Of a stretch of 13,434 bases of DNA, positions 1 through 7,278 are shown piece by piece. Position 1 is the stretch's first letter, and the number at the start of each line of letters is the position of its first letter. The DNA is taken from positions 1 through 13,434 of the forward strand of contig CAJTUQ010000056.1 of NCBI GenBank assembly GCA_910579335.1, written 5' to 3'. The position numbers were made by a program, and so were the translations under genes. Source of the DNA: an uncultured Dorea sp. GTDB lineage: Bacteria > Bacillota > Clostridia > Lachnospirales > Lachnospiraceae. The notes beneath the pieces are model-generated. The model was not told where the DNA came from. It was given only the letters and a program-made list of their open reading frames with translations, and ran no database searches.

Positions 1-1
1 G

Positions 2-58
2 ATGATTACAGGGACCAGGCATTCTTATGACAGGCTTCCTGTGATTAAGGTGAACTAA
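2..58 (+). CDS. 3' end of an unidentified upstream gene (partial)
   Basis: The frame is open from the window edge and ends in TAA at 56-58, giving an 18-residue tail that finishes RLPVIKVN. The next gene's ATG follows the stop codon directly, and its ribosome binding site (AAGGTGA, 47-53) lies inside this tail. That arrangement indicates cotranscription and probable translational coupling. Too little is present to name a family. By position it is probably another member of the catabolic operon that follows. Confidence 0.55.
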   Translation: MITGTRHSYDRLPVIKVN

Positions 59-1144
59 ATGAAGATAAAAAATATAACAGTATTAGGGGCAGGCCACGGC
101 GGATATGCGGCAGCCGCAGATTTGACACTGCGCGGCTTTATCGTCACACTTTTTACTTTTTCTGAGGAAAAAAAAAGAATCCTCAATGAAAATGGAAATG
201 AAATCGCATACAGCGGTGTATGGGGAGAAGGAAGGTGCCGGTTAAATACCGTGACAAACGATATGGAAGAGGCGTTAGACGGTGCGCAAATAGTTGTCAT
301 GACAGTACCGGGGCCGGGACATGAAAAATACCTGTCAGAAATAAAGCCGTATTTTACAAAAGAGATGATTTTATATATGAATCCGGGGCATTCCGGAGGG
401 GCGCTCCATGCGGCGCATATACTTGGAAATGGTTTTCAGATTGCGGAGTCAAATACATTAAGTTATATCGCGCGGAAGAGAAGTGATACGGAAGTATTTG
501 TAAGCAGCAGTGATAAAGCAGTGAAGGTCGGTGTATTTCCGGCCCGGAAAACAAAGGAAGTATTTGCGGCGGTTCAGGCGGTATTCCCTCATATTGTATG
601 TGCTGAAAATGTGCTGGAATCTACATTCTGCAATATCAATGCAATGTTCCATCCCCCTGGGGTGTTGTTGAATGCCGGATGGATTGAGCATACGCACGGA
701 GATTTTAAGTTCTATTACGAGGGGATTACAGAAAGTATCGGAAATGTGATTGACAGGCTGGACGAAGAAAGAAGAAAGGCAGCGCGGGCTTATGGTATCC
801 ATCTGTCCGATTTTGGGAGCGGTCTGTACGAAGCCGGTTCTACAAGCAGGGAGGGCATGGAAGCTCACTGTGCGTATACCGCCTGTCAGGAAAGCAGAGC
901 CAATAAGTTTATTAAGGCACCGGAAAGCCTGAATCACCGTTATATGCATGAGGATATCTGTTCGGGGCTTGTACCGATGTCTGAGCTTGGCCGCCTTGCC
1001 GGAGTGGAGGTTCCGGTTATGGATGCATTGATTATAACGGCAGGCGCCCTTATGAAAAAGGACTACCGCAAAGAGGGAGTCAGCCTTGAAAAAATGGGGT
1101 TATCGGAGAAAGGGTATAAGGAGATTATAGAATATGTGTATTAA
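59..1144 (+). CDS. NAD(P)-dependent opine dehydrogenase family protein
   Basis: This 361-residue protein has a two-domain opine dehydrogenase architecture. The N-terminus carries a Rossmann dinucleotide-binding motif, GAGHGG at residues 10-15. The C-terminal catalytic domain contains NAMFHPPGVLLNAG (residues 194-207), where H198 aligns by motif with the family's catalytic histidine. Known members reversibly make or break a secondary amine between an amino acid and a 2-oxo acid, using NAD(P)H, in the cytoplasm. The length is normal for the family. The ATG at 59 abuts the upstream stop and has AAGGTGA 5 bases before it. The protein is followed by a CodB-like transporter, a flavoprotein and an MLE-type enzyme, so an oxidative role on an imported N-substituted amino acid is more likely than opine synthesis. 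The substrate is unknown, and some family members act on other compounds. Confidence 0.85.
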   Translation: MKIKNITVLGAGHGGYAAAADLTLRGFIVTLFTFSEEKKRILNENGNEIAYSGVWGEGRCRLNTVTNDMEEALDGAQIVVMTVPGPGHEKYLSEIKPYFTKEMILYMNPGHSGGALHAAHILGNGFQIAESNTLSYIARKRSDTEVFVSSSDKAVKVGVFPARKTKEVFAAVQAVFPHIVCAENVLESTFCNINAMFHPPGVLLNAGWIEHTHGDFKFYYEGITESIGNVIDRLDEERRKAARAYGIHLSDFGSGLYEAGSTSREGMEAHCAYTACQESRANKFIKAPESLNHRYMHEDICSGLVPMSELGRLAGVEVPVMDALIITAGALMKKDYRKEGVSLEKMGLSEKGYKEIIEYVY

Positions 1145-1188
1145 ATATATTTGAGACAAGGTTTCGTTTAAATTACAGGAGGAAAAGT

Positions 1189-2481
1189 ATGAGTGATAAA
1201 AACACAATATCAAATTCGGAACAGATTATGAGCAAGACGGAATATGCATTTGAGGCAGTGCTGGACAGTGCGAAAAAAAGTGCGGTCAGCTTGATTGCAG
1301 TTTTGGCAGGGTATTTGATTGCGATGTCAAATTTTGTAACAGGAGCGGCCATCGGCTCTAAAATGGTTTTTATGGATTCGCTGAAGGCGCTGATTGCTTC
1401 TGATATTTTTTTAGTGGCAATCTGCCTTTCCTGCGGAATGATTGCCTTTAAGTTTGGGGTTACGACAACGGTAATTGCAAGAAAAGTGTTTGGACAGAAG
1501 GGCTCCCTGATTTTGTCTGTTATATTGGCGCTGTCGGTTGTTTGCTGGCTCGGAACAAACGGGGACACTTTTGCGAAAATGATTCTCCATGCTGTTCCCG
1601 GATGGCCTCTTGCTGTTGGCATTACAGCTGTTATTTTAATCTTTCTTTGGCTCCAGTCGTCGGCAAGAGGATATAAGGGGTTGGAGATCGTAAGTTTTTT
1701 AGGTGTTCCGGCAGCGGTTATCCTGTCGGCATGGGTTATATTCTCCGTGCTGTCCAATCCGGAAAATCTTGAAAATGTCGTAAAGTTTATGCCTGACGGG
1801 GATTATACCTTTGCACAGGCAACGACTGCGGGCGTGGGTTCATGGATCTTCGGGGCTATTTCATCAATGGACGTTATCCGGTTTGCCAAGAAAAAATCGC
1901 ACTTTTTAGTAGGCGGGTTCATTTCTTTCTTTTTCTGTCTTCTAGTATTGCAGCTGACCGGCGTAGTCTGTGCACAGGCGACCGGGCAGACGGATTTTGT
2001 ATCTGCAACGGCGGCTCTTGGCATTGCAGTCCCGACTTTGGTCTGTTCTTTCTTTGCATTGTGGACGACGCAGGATAACAATATATACAGTGCTACAATG
2101 AGTATTCAGAATATTATTGCTGAAACGCCTTTAAAGGGGAAAATCAAGCATGTGCATATTGCCTATGGATTGGCGATTTTAGCCGCATTGTTCAGCATTA
2201 CAGGCGCACTTAATTTTGTCCTTGTATTTGTAAGTGTCCTGTCCGTGCTGCTGGCGCCGATGCCGGGACTTTATCTGGCGGAAGTTTATGTGGTGAAAAG
2301 CAATTCGGAAAAAAGAAAATGGAATCTGTGGGGACTTGCGGCATGGTTTATTGCCGGATTCTTAGGATGGTACTGCAATGCACATAGCATATTGATTCCG
2401 CCGATTATAAGCGGAGTGGCAGCGTTTGCGGCTTATATTGTTTTTGGAAAGATTTTTGTAAAGAATCAGGCGGAAGCTTAA
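1189..2481 (+). CDS. NCS1-family (CodB-like) membrane transporter
   Basis: This 430-residue, very hydrophobic protein has about twelve predicted membrane segments after a polar N-terminus of roughly 28 residues. The segment ALWTTQDNNIYSATMSIQNI, about two thirds of the way in, matches the TT-x-DN-x-xYSA signature of cytosine permease (CodB). That places it in the nucleobase:cation symporter-1 family. Characterised relatives import cytosine, purines, allantoin or hydantoins with a cation. The ATG at 1189 follows a perfect AGGAGG (1177-1182) with a 6-base spacer. The gene sits 44 bp after the opine dehydrogenase gene, and its stop codon overlaps the next gene's ribosome binding site, so it is part of the operon. 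Because the neighbours are not cytosine deaminase or other pyrimidine genes, the cargo is probably the operon's amino-acid-like or heterocyclic substrate. Transport of a plain nucleobase remains the alternative. Confidence 0.88.
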   Translation: MSDKNTISNSEQIMSKTEYAFEAVLDSAKKSAVSLIAVLAGYLIAMSNFVTGAAIGSKMVFMDSLKALIASDIFLVAICLSCGMIAFKFGVTTTVIARKVFGQKGSLILSVILALSVVCWLGTNGDTFAKMILHAVPGWPLAVGITAVILIFLWLQSSARGYKGLEIVSFLGVPAAVILSAWVIFSVLSNPENLENVVKFMPDGDYTFAQATTAGVGSWIFGAISSMDVIRFAKKKSHFLVGGFISFFFCLLVLQLTGVVCAQATGQTDFVSATAALGIAVPTLVCSFFALWTTQDNNIYSATMSIQNIIAETPLKGKIKHVHIAYGLAILAALFSITGALNFVLVFVSVLSVLLAPMPGLYLAEVYVVKSNSEKRKWNLWGLAAWFIAGFLGWYCNAHSILIPPIISGVAAFAAYIVFGKIFVKNQAEA

Positions 2482-2495
2482 GGAGGCAGAGAAAA

Positions 2496-3182
2496 TTGGT
2501 AAACATTCTGATTGTAAACGGAAGTCCGAGGAAAAACGGAAACTCTTTTCATATGTCAGAATACGTGGAAAAGGGGATAAGGACGGTACAGGGAACGGAT
2601 GTACATGTATATGAATTTGCGGGAAAAAGCTTTTCCGGGTGCAGCGGAACATGCAGTGCATATTGCTCTGAGCATGGGATGTGCGCGATAAAGGATGACC
2701 TTGCGTCATTCTGGGAGGAATATGTTTGGGCTGACGGCATCGTCTGGGCAGTGCCTGTCTATCATGTGGGCCCTCCGGGGCAGGTGAAGTGCGCTATGGA
2801 CCGTCTCTGCAATATGCAGTGGGGGTATTTTAAAGGAAAATATCCAAGATGGAATAAGGCGGTCGGCGCATGCGTACAGGGCGCGACAAAATGGGGCGGC
2901 CAGGAGCTGGTAATACAGTGGCTGGCGGAGTCGGCTCTGCTGATGAAATGTATCCCTGTAGCGGCGGATCCGCCGAAAAGCTATTTTGGAGTGGCCGGAG
3001 ATGCAGGATCATGGGATAAAGATGGTATTTTGGAGGATAGCCAGGCATTGGAACTGGCAGAAAACCTGGGAAGGCGCGTGGCCGAGACAGCCAAAATCAT
3101 ACAGAGAGGAATCCAGGCGTCGCCTGAATTGGAGATGATGTACCGTCCCAGAGAGTATGTCCAAAATTACAAAAAAGAATAA
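2496..3182 (+). CDS. Flavodoxin-fold NAD(P)H oxidoreductase, iron-sulfur flavoprotein-like
   Basis: This 228-residue protein has the FMN phosphate-binding loop of NADPH-dependent FMN reductases near its N-terminus (GSPRKNGNS, residues 9-17). A four-cysteine cluster follows: C49-x3-C53-x3-C57-x5-C63, then a DD pair. It resembles the compact cysteine motif that holds a [4Fe-4S] cluster in Isf-type flavoproteins. AVPVYHVGPPGQVKCAMDR (about residues 84-102) is the usual second flavin-contact region. The start is TTG at 2496. It is chosen because AGGAGG (2481-2486), overlapping the previous stop codon, lies 9 bases upstream and the protein then begins at the first beta strand. It may pass electrons for the operon's oxidative step. 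The substrate is unknown. Confidence 0.83.
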   Translation: MVNILIVNGSPRKNGNSFHMSEYVEKGIRTVQGTDVHVYEFAGKSFSGCSGTCSAYCSEHGMCAIKDDLASFWEEYVWADGIVWAVPVYHVGPPGQVKCAMDRLCNMQWGYFKGKYPRWNKAVGACVQGATKWGGQELVIQWLAESALLMKCIPVAADPPKSYFGVAGDAGSWDKDGILEDSQALELAENLGRRVAETAKIIQRGIQASPELEMMYRPREYVQNYKKE

Positions 3183-3236
3183 CATTTGTAACAAGTATAG
3201 GAGTGCCGTTGATTTGGCGGCGGAGCGGAGGCAGAT

Positions 3237-4397
3237 ATGAAAATTACAGGATATGAATTATATGAGATAAGTATTCCTACAAGGAGAAAGCATACGTGGG
3301 CAAGCAGCACCGTGGACGTAGGGCAGGGTTATGTGATATTGAAGATTCTGACAGATTGTGGGATAGAAGGTTTTGGAGAAGCGACGGCAATGCCTGAATG
3401 GGGCGGAGATTACGGGCGGTATTACGGAGAGTCGGCGGGAACTACCCGGATCGTCATTGAACAGAATCTATTCCCGGCGATTGAAGGCATGGATCCCTTT
3501 GATATAGATAGGATACATGCGAAAATGGATTTGGCGGTGCGCGGATATAATTATGCAAAGGCCGCGATTGATATCGCAATGTATGACATTATGGGAAAGG
3601 CAGTTGAAAAGCCGGTGTACCAGCTTCTTGGCGGACGGCACCGGGAGGAGATACCGATTGCGCACAGTCTGGGAGTCATTATGGATATTGAGGCGGCGGT
3701 AAATGAAGCGGTGCAGGCTGTGGCCGAAGGAATCAAGACGATAAAGACAAAGGGCGGTTTGGATTTACACAGGGATCTGGTTTTAATGAAAAAGCTAAGG
3801 GAAGAATTAGGGCCGGATATCCATATTCTAATTGATGCAAATCAAGGGTATCCGTCGGCGAAAGAGGCAATCAAATGGGGCAATCTGATGAATCAGTATG
3901 ATTTGCAGTATTTGGAGCAGCCTGTGGAGGGACTTTATCCAATGAAGCAGGTAACGCATGCATTGGAATGTCCGGTATGTGCAGATGAAAGCTGTTGGAC
4001 GGTTGCAGATGCGCTGGATATTATCCGGGAAAATGCGGCGGATTATATTTCTATCTATACGACGAAGCCGGGCGGCCTTTATCCGGCGCGTACGATAGCC
4101 AAGATTGCAGAGAATGCGGGAATACGGTGTAACGTAAACGGCTCCGGAGAGTTCGGGGTCGGGAATGCGGCAAACCTGCATCTGGCAAGTACAGGGAAAA
4201 ACATTACTCTTGCATCTGTTTTCCCGGTAACCCATATAGATGGGATGGAGCAGACAAAGGTAGGCGGACGCTGGTATATGGATGATATCTTGAAAAAACC
4301 GTTTACCTATCATGACGGATGCCTTGTTGTGCCGGATGGAGCCGGGCTTGGAATAGAGGTGGATATGGAGAAAATCAAAAAATATTCAGTCGGATAA
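3237..4397 (+). CDS. Enolase-superfamily enzyme, muconate-lactonizing (MLE) subgroup
   Basis: This 386-residue protein has the full MLE-subgroup active-site set. The KTK motif gives catalytic lysines at K170/K172. The three metal ligands are D200 (in DAN), E227 (in LEQP) and D250 (in ADES). The opposite lysine is K277 (in TTKPGG). Enzymes of this type abstract a proton alpha to a Mg2+-bound carboxylate and perform racemisation, epimerisation, dehydration or cycloisomerisation. The capping domain occupies about residues 1-130. The ATG at 3237 follows GGAGG (3227-3231) by 5 bases. As last gene of the operon it may interconvert stereoisomers of the imported substrate or of the opine dehydrogenase product. 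Dipeptide epimerase, N-succinyl amino acid racemase, cyclic amino acid or betaine epimerase, and sugar-acid-type activities cannot be told apart from the sequence alone. Confidence 0.87.
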   Translation: MKITGYELYEISIPTRRKHTWASSTVDVGQGYVILKILTDCGIEGFGEATAMPEWGGDYGRYYGESAGTTRIVIEQNLFPAIEGMDPFDIDRIHAKMDLAVRGYNYAKAAIDIAMYDIMGKAVEKPVYQLLGGRHREEIPIAHSLGVIMDIEAAVNEAVQAVAEGIKTIKTKGGLDLHRDLVLMKKLREELGPDIHILIDANQGYPSAKEAIKWGNLMNQYDLQYLEQPVEGLYPMKQVTHALECPVCADESCWTVADALDIIRENAADYISIYTTKPGGLYPARTIAKIAENAGIRCNVNGSGEFGVGNAANLHLASTGKNITLASVFPVTHIDGMEQTKVGGRWYMDDILKKPFTYHDGCLVVPDGAGLGIEVDMEKIKKYSVG

Positions 4398-4426
4398 AGT
4401 ACAGCAAATCGGGCATTGCTTATACC

Positions 4427-4466
4427 AAGAGCTGCCGTATGGGATAAAAACATTGCGGCAGCTCTT
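4427..4466 (+). terminator. Intrinsic terminator candidate after the catabolic operon
   Basis: A perfect 11-bp inverted repeat, AAGAGCTGCCG (4427-4437) and CGGCAGCTCTT (4456-4466), encloses an 18-base loop and can extend inward by one G-U and one A-U pair. It lies 29 bp past the stop of the MLE-type gene. The downstream tract (CGTTTTATAAT) is only moderately T-rich, so termination may be partial. The minus-strand exit is not T-rich, so it serves the + strand operon better than the convergent branching enzyme gene. Confidence 0.65.
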
Positions 4467-4509
4467 CATCCGTTTTATAATACTGTTTGATTCGCCGTCA
4501 GTATAAGAC

Positions 4510-6303
4510 TTATACGGCAATCAGATAATAGACAGCAGAGTAAGGCGCAAGCGTGAGCATAGCGGTTTCGTTTTTTAGCTTGATAACCGTTTCCTTGTAT
4601 GGATTTGTCCCGCCGTAGATGTCTCTGTCACTGGCAAGCAGGACGCTCATCTCTTTTGCACCGGGAACCGTTAGTTGAAAATCCTCCTGCTCTTTATCGG
4701 AAAAGTTGAAGACAGCAGCAATGCGCTCTTTTCCGTCCGTCCGCTCAAAGGCATAGATGCATCTTGCCTCCTGATGGCAGTCAAGCCATGTAAAACCGTT
4801 CTGGGCATAGTCACCGGATGAGAGTGCGGGACGGGTCAGGTACAAGGCATTCAGCTCTTTCATAAACCGGTGGAAGGAATCATGGTTCGGGTATTTTAAC
4901 AGGAACCAGTCCTGTTCCTTTTTTTCGTCCCATTCTCTCAGCTGTCCAATCTCATTTCCCATGAAATTCAGTTTCTTTCCCGGATGTGCGTACATATACA
5001 TGTAGAAAGCGCGCGCCTGCGGAAATTTCTCCGCATAATCCCCGCTCATTTTCTGGAGGATGGAAGCCTTGCCGTGTACCGTTTCATCGTGGGAGAGTGG
5101 AAGAAGATAGCGGTCATTGTAATAATACATCATAGAGAACGTGAGCTTATGGTAATTTTCGCTTCGGTATTCCGGCGCAGTGCGGAAGTAATCCAGCGTA
5201 TCGTTCATCCAGCCCATATCCCATTTGTAGTCAAAACCTAACCCCCCTTCTGTCGCCGGCTTTGTAACACCAGGATAGGAGGTGGAATCTTCCGCTGCAA
5301 GGATGGCAGAAGGATGCATGGCTTTAAGTCCGTCGTTCATTTCACGGATGAAGTCTACGGCGGTATTGTTTACCCCGCGGGCAGGCTCGCCCTGCCAGTA
5401 TATCATCCGGCTGATGGCATCCATGCGGATTCCGTCCGCATGATACTCCGTGAGCCAGTAGTTGGCGGCGGACTGTAAAAAGCACCGTGTCTCGCCGCGG
5501 GAGTGCATGAAATTACAGCTGCCCCATTCGCTGACGCCCACGTCCTGATGGGGATATTCAAAGAGCGCAGTCCCGTCATAGTTTGCCAATGCATAGCCGT
5601 CCACGGCAAAATGCACCGGTACAAAATCCATAATGACGCCGATTTCGTTCTGATGGCAGGAATCGATAAACTGCATCAGTTCTTCGGCGGTTCCATAGCG
5701 GGACGTCGGGCTGAAAAATCCGGTATTTTGGTATCCCCATGATTCGTCGCACGGGTGTTCGGAGAGCGGCATGATTTCAATGTAATTGTAGCCATATTCC
5801 TTTAGGTAAGGAATGAGGATATCAGCCATTTCCGCATAGGAATACCAGTCGTCCGCCTCGTCTGAGGGTTTTTTAAAGGAGCCGAAATGAAGCTCATAGA
5901 TATTCAGAGGTTTTTCTTTGCAGTCGCTGCGTTTTAGCATCCACTTTTCATCCTTGAATTGGTAGACGGATAAATCCCGGATGATGGAGGCGCTGTTTGG
6001 GCGAAGCTCCATGCCAAAGCCGTAAGGGTCGCAGTGATCCATAAAGGAGCCGTCCTGTTTGTAGATACGGTATTTGTACATCTGTCCCGGCCTGGCTGTT
6101 TCCTCATAACATTCCCAGAAGTTGCCGTCGTGGACACGGTTCATAGTCCGTTCTTTCCAGCCCGTAAATTCGCCAATCAGTGAAATTCTTGAGGCGCCCG
6201 GTGCAAAGGTACGGAAGGTTACTCCGCAGGCCGGTTCAACGTGAGCGCCTAAGAACTTGTAAGCGTCAAATATTTTCCCAGTATAAAATCCGTAAAAATC
6301 CAT
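4510..6303 (-). CDS. glgB: 1,4-alpha-glucan branching enzyme (GH13)
   Basis: This 597-residue cytoplasmic enzyme cleaves alpha-1,4 glucan chains and reattaches them through alpha-1,6 bonds during glycogen synthesis. A CBM48-like N-terminal domain (about residues 15-100) precedes the GH13 barrel. Conserved regions are DFVPVHF (226-232), RMDAISRMIYW with nucleophile D295, AAEDST with acid/base E338, and LSHDETVHGK with D406. FMGNEIGQLREW is also typical of GlgB. The spacing of the catalytic residues agrees with E. coli GlgB, but about 110 residues are missing ahead of them, so this is the shorter form lacking the extra N1 domain. The ATG at 6303 has a strong TCCTCC-complement site (6311-6317, - strand). 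No other glycogen gene lies nearby. It is divergent from a TetR-family regulator whose operator-like repeats overlap its likely promoter. Confidence 0.95.
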   Translation of the reverse strand: MDFYGFYTGKIFDAYKFLGAHVEPACGVTFRTFAPGASRISLIGEFTGWKERTMNRVHDGNFWECYEETARPGQMYKYRIYKQDGSFMDHCDPYGFGMELRPNSASIIRDLSVYQFKDEKWMLKRSDCKEKPLNIYELHFGSFKKPSDEADDWYSYAEMADILIPYLKEYGYNYIEIMPLSEHPCDESWGYQNTGFFSPTSRYGTAEELMQFIDSCHQNEIGVIMDFVPVHFAVDGYALANYDGTALFEYPHQDVGVSEWGSCNFMHSRGETRCFLQSAANYWLTEYHADGIRMDAISRMIYWQGEPARGVNNTAVDFIREMNDGLKAMHPSAILAAEDSTSYPGVTKPATEGGLGFDYKWDMGWMNDTLDYFRTAPEYRSENYHKLTFSMMYYYNDRYLLPLSHDETVHGKASILQKMSGDYAEKFPQARAFYMYMYAHPGKKLNFMGNEIGQLREWDEKKEQDWFLLKYPNHDSFHRFMKELNALYLTRPALSSGDYAQNGFTWLDCHQEARCIYAFERTDGKERIAAVFNFSDKEQEDFQLTVPGAKEMSVLLASDRDIYGGTNPYKETVIKLKNETAMLTLAPYSAVYYLIAV

Positions 6304-6371
6304 CTTGTTATCCTCCTGTAAAATAATAGACAGCAGTTGTTTTTCTGTCTTGCTTTGCTTATAATGATAAA

Positions 6372-6399
6372 AGTAAAACGGTCGTCTTTACACCGTCAA
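6372..6399 (-). promoter_or_regulatory. Candidate glgB promoter with embedded inverted repeat
   Basis: On the - strand a TTGACG element (6394-6399) and TTTACT (6372-6377) are separated by 16 bp, about 70 bp upstream of the glgB start. The interval also carries an inverted repeat, ACGGT (6378-6382) and ACCGT (6392-6396), which could be a regulator site. The -10 element is not a close consensus match, so the call is tentative. Confidence 0.35.
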
Positions 6400-6411
6400 T
6401 TTCAGATAGTA

Positions 6412-6444
6412 GTCGGATAACCGACGATAGTCGGAAAATGTCGG
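6412..6444. promoter_or_regulatory. GTCGG/CCGAC half-site array (operator candidate)
   Basis: Four 5-bp half-sites are packed into 33 bp: GTCGG at 6412, CCGAC at 6421, GTCGG at 6430 and GTCGG at 6440. The first three form two overlapping palindromes, each with a 4-bp spacer. Half-site starts are 9-10 bp apart, close to one helical turn, so a protein could contact the same DNA face repeatedly. The array lies between the divergent glgB and TetR-type genes. TetR-family proteins usually bind such dyads next to their own gene, so the neighbouring regulator is the first candidate ligand. Confidence 0.5.
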
Positions 6445-6465
6445 TTTAAAGAAACGTTATTCTCA

Positions 6466-6496
6466 ATGAACAAAGGGCATGTGTTCCTTTGTCCAT
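6466..6496. promoter_or_regulatory. 31-bp dyad upstream of the TetR-type gene
   Basis: The left arm ATGaACAAAGG (6466-6476) pairs with CCTTTGTcCAT (6486-6496) at 10 of 11 positions around a 9-base centre. It ends 25 bp before the preferred TetR start. Size and position fit an autoregulatory operator. An mRNA hairpin in the leader is the alternative. There is no following T-tract, so it is not a terminator. Confidence 0.5.
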
Positions 6497-6521
6497 GAAG
6501 GGTAAGAGAAGAAGGTGCGAT

Positions 6522-7046
6522 ATGGATTTAAGGGTCGAAAAAACAGAAAATGCCATTAAAAATGCGTTTATACAGCTTCGCTCCAAGAAGGCTTTGGAGA
6601 AAATTACCGTAAAGGAACTGTGTGAGTCGGCGTGCATCCACAAATCTACGTTTTATTCCCATTATCAGGATATTTATGAGCTGTCTGATACGATGGAGAC
6701 AGAAGTAGTGAAGCGGATTACCGGAAGCATCCCCGCTTCAAGCCTTATGGCTGACAGCCTGGCGAAGGTTACAAGGGAATTGACCTACGGGTTTGTTGCG
6801 CAGAGCTCCCTTATCAATATATTGTTCTCCGGAAATGAGAGAAGCCGTCTTGCATACCGGATTGAGGAGAGCCTGAAAGAAGTTATTTTTGAAAAATATC
6901 CTGATTATAAGGATGACTTGAAATGGAACATTGTGCTGAGCTACTGTATTCAAGGTGCATATTGGGCATTTCAGGGAAGCCGGGGACAAGACGTAAATGA
7001 AGTGGTAGCTGTTATCAGCGATATTACGGAGAAAGTATTTGTATGA
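6522..7046 (+). CDS. TetR/AcrR-family transcriptional regulator
   Basis: This 174-residue DNA-binding protein has a canonical TetR N-terminal helix-turn-helix (ITVKELCESACIHKSTFYSHYQDIYEL, about residues 28-54). The following all-helical domain should bind a ligand and dimerise. A TTG start at 6489 would add 11 residues, but that codon has no ribosome binding site and sits inside the 31-bp dyad. The ATG at 6522 is preferred because AAGAAGGTG lies about 5 bases before it and the family normally starts with a short basic helix there. The gene diverges from glgB and may regulate itself, glgB or both through the repeats between them. Its stop codon coincides with the start of an AraC-type remnant in another frame, so its 3' flank has probably been rearranged. 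The effector is unknown. Confidence 0.88.
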   Translation: MDLRVEKTENAIKNAFIQLRSKKALEKITVKELCESACIHKSTFYSHYQDIYELSDTMETEVVKRITGSIPASSLMADSLAKVTRELTYGFVAQSSLINILFSGNERSRLAYRIEESLKEVIFEKYPDYKDDLKWNIVLSYCIQGAYWAFQGSRGQDVNEVVAVISDITEKVFV

Positions 7047-7263
7047 GCTGTTTTGCCGGGAGCCTGGAGTATCTTCTCAGCAGTTTCTGGCAGATGCAAG
7101 GCTTGCAAATGCCAGAAAATTATTATCTGAGACAGATGTATCTATTGCTGATGCCGCATATCTTAGCGGCTATAAAAACGCTTTTGCCTTTTCCCGCGCT
7201 TTCAAAAAAGCAAACGGTATGTCGCCGCGGGATTTTAAGAACGCATATGGGAAGATATCTTAG
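7039..7263 (+). pseudogene. AraC-family regulator remnant (C-terminal HTH only)
   Basis: The frame encodes about 74 residues matching only the end of an AraC/XylS DNA-binding domain. It runs from the end of the first HTH (GVSSQQFLADARLANARKLL) through the second HTH (VSIADAAYLSGYKNAFAFSRAFKKANGMSP). The ligand domain and the first recognition region are absent. An in-frame TAG at 7006 blocks any longer upstream reading, and the homology begins exactly where the TetR gene ends, in a different frame. A TTG at 7039 could start it, overlapping the TetR gene by 8 bases, but no good ribosome binding site is visible. The simplest reading is a gene that lost its 5' part in a deletion. AraC proteins often sit beside the glycosidase they control, and a GH36-like gene lies 15 bp away, convergent. 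A short expressed HTH protein is the less likely alternative. Confidence 0.8.
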
Positions 7264-7278
7264 GGTCTGCCGGCATCA

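Noticed and set aside
458..949. 163-codon open frame on the - strand
   Set aside because: It lies wholly inside the opine dehydrogenase gene, has no ribosome binding site, and its translation shows no domain-like pattern.
4494..4516. GCCGT...ACGGC inverted repeat at the end of glgB as a second terminator
   Set aside because: The stem is only 5 bp plus an interrupted inner part, it includes the stop codon, and no T-tract follows on the - strand.
6412..6444. GTCGG repeats as a CRISPR or tandem-repeat locus
   Set aside because: The units are 5 bp with alternating orientation and 4-5 bp gaps, which fits protein binding sites and not CRISPR repeats and spacers.
6489..6521. Upstream TTG start for the TetR-type regulator
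   Set aside because: The codon overlaps the arm of the 31-bp dyad and has no Shine-Dalgarno sequence, whereas ATG 6522 has one at good spacing.
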